A DNA stretch of 41,144 nucleotides from Seminavis robusta (Eukaryota > Bacillariophyta > Bacillariophyceae > Naviculales > Naviculaceae). The translations under genes and the position numbers were made by a program. The notes beneath the pieces were generated by a model. It worked only from the letters and a program-made list of their open reading frames with translations. It was not told the DNA's origin and made no database searches. This document shows, in pieces, positions 40,814 to 41,144 of the stretch; positions within the stretch are counted from its first letter, which is position 1, and each line of letters opens with the position of its first letter. The DNA lies in contig CAICTM010000968.1 of assembly GCA_903772945.1 (NCBI GenBank), positions 1 through 41,144 of the forward strand. Direction: 5' to 3'.

Positions 40814-41144
40814 GGTTGTTTGTTCTTGCTAGATGCTTTCTGTCTGTTTGCAACTGCTGTACTGTTGTCTGTTTGCACTGACCTAGCTTGGTTGTGACAA
40901 GAGAAGAGAGATGAACGTTGAACAGGATTTCGACTTCAGTTTTTCAAATTAATGCCGGCAAAGCTGCCTTGAAATCTTTGCACCTCTTTCTCCTCCCCAT
41001 TGGCCAAGAAGGTCGAACCGACCCAACCTCGGACTCGAGGATCACGTTGGCACAGTCGTCAGGTACAGGAGTTACAGATGATAGACTAGCTAGCTAGTAG
41101 GTGTGAATGAGCAAATCCATACCGGTGGTGGCAACGAAGGAAAA
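40814..41144. other. Mirror of the ARM-like gene upstream region, partly replaced
   Basis: It matches 24867-25197 closely except for a block at about 41050-41110, where CTAGCTAGCTAG-containing sequence stands in place of the left arm's CTACCGGTAGCGGTACCGG. A 9-bp deletion of TAGTCTAGC relative to the left arm lies near 40890. Confidence 0.6.

Larger units (their letters stand above)
33007..41144 (-). repeat. Right arm of the giant inverted repeat, continuing past the window
   Basis: This is the reverse-complement copy of the left arm. It matches almost perfectly over about 35.5-40.05 kb, with about 2-3% difference in the ARM-like gene, local replacement in the upstream region (41050-41125) and roughly 10% difference plus indels in the copia core. 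Homology is still visible at the last bases (TTCCTTCGTTGC on the minus strand). Confidence 0.95.

Overview
The window looks like nuclear DNA of a diatom, probably a pennate species. The evidence is a DUF6824-type protein, a single-pass LRR protein with GTIPSELG-type repeats, degenerate Ty1/copia retrotransposons of a diatom-like type, and intron-containing genes with short GT-AG introns (71-192 bp). No species can be named from the sequence alone. Coding regions are mid-GC. Spacers are AT-richer and full of short self-complementary words such as CTAGCTAG and TACCGGTA.

Layout. 1-4612: 5' part of a decayed minus-strand copia element (pre-integrase end, protease region, gag, structured leader, PBS, LTR) running off the left edge. 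Next to its LTR (4613-5074) is a decayed minus-strand reading frame of unknown origin. 5.1-9.5 kb: mostly non-coding, with a PIF/Harbinger-type transposase (7087-8276) whose single intron must be removed to complete the DDE triad. 9.5-24.3 kb: a normal gene-dense host segment with DUF6824 protein (+), NUB1-like NEDD8/UBA protein (-, 2 exons), LRR membrane protein (+, 2 exons), MYND/Sel1 protein (+), a small two-module winged-helix-like protein (+), an SDP1-like triacylglycerol lipase (-, 7 exons including a 14-nt microexon) and, divergent from it, the NatC subunit NAA38 (+, 2 exons).

24.87 kb to the right edge: one giant palindrome, centred near 33006, with arms of at least 8.1 kb. Each arm holds, from outside inward, an ARM-like helical protein gene, a large gene joining a class-3-lipase-like domain (nucleophile Ser replaced by Gly), a hydrophobic segment and a P-loop GTPase domain, and a 5'-truncated copia fragment ending in a 150-153 bp LTR. 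The left-arm genes are intact. The right-arm copies carry single-base deletions that break both genes. The two arms are almost identical from about 25.97 to 30.51 kb. They are clearly more diverged in the ARM-like gene, in its upstream region and in the copia core, a pattern best explained by gene conversion between arms.

How genes relate: the host segment is a set of unlinked housekeeping functions (protein turnover, N-terminal acetylation, lipid mobilisation). The most novel object is the pseudo-lipase/GTPase fusion, together with the palindrome that duplicates it.
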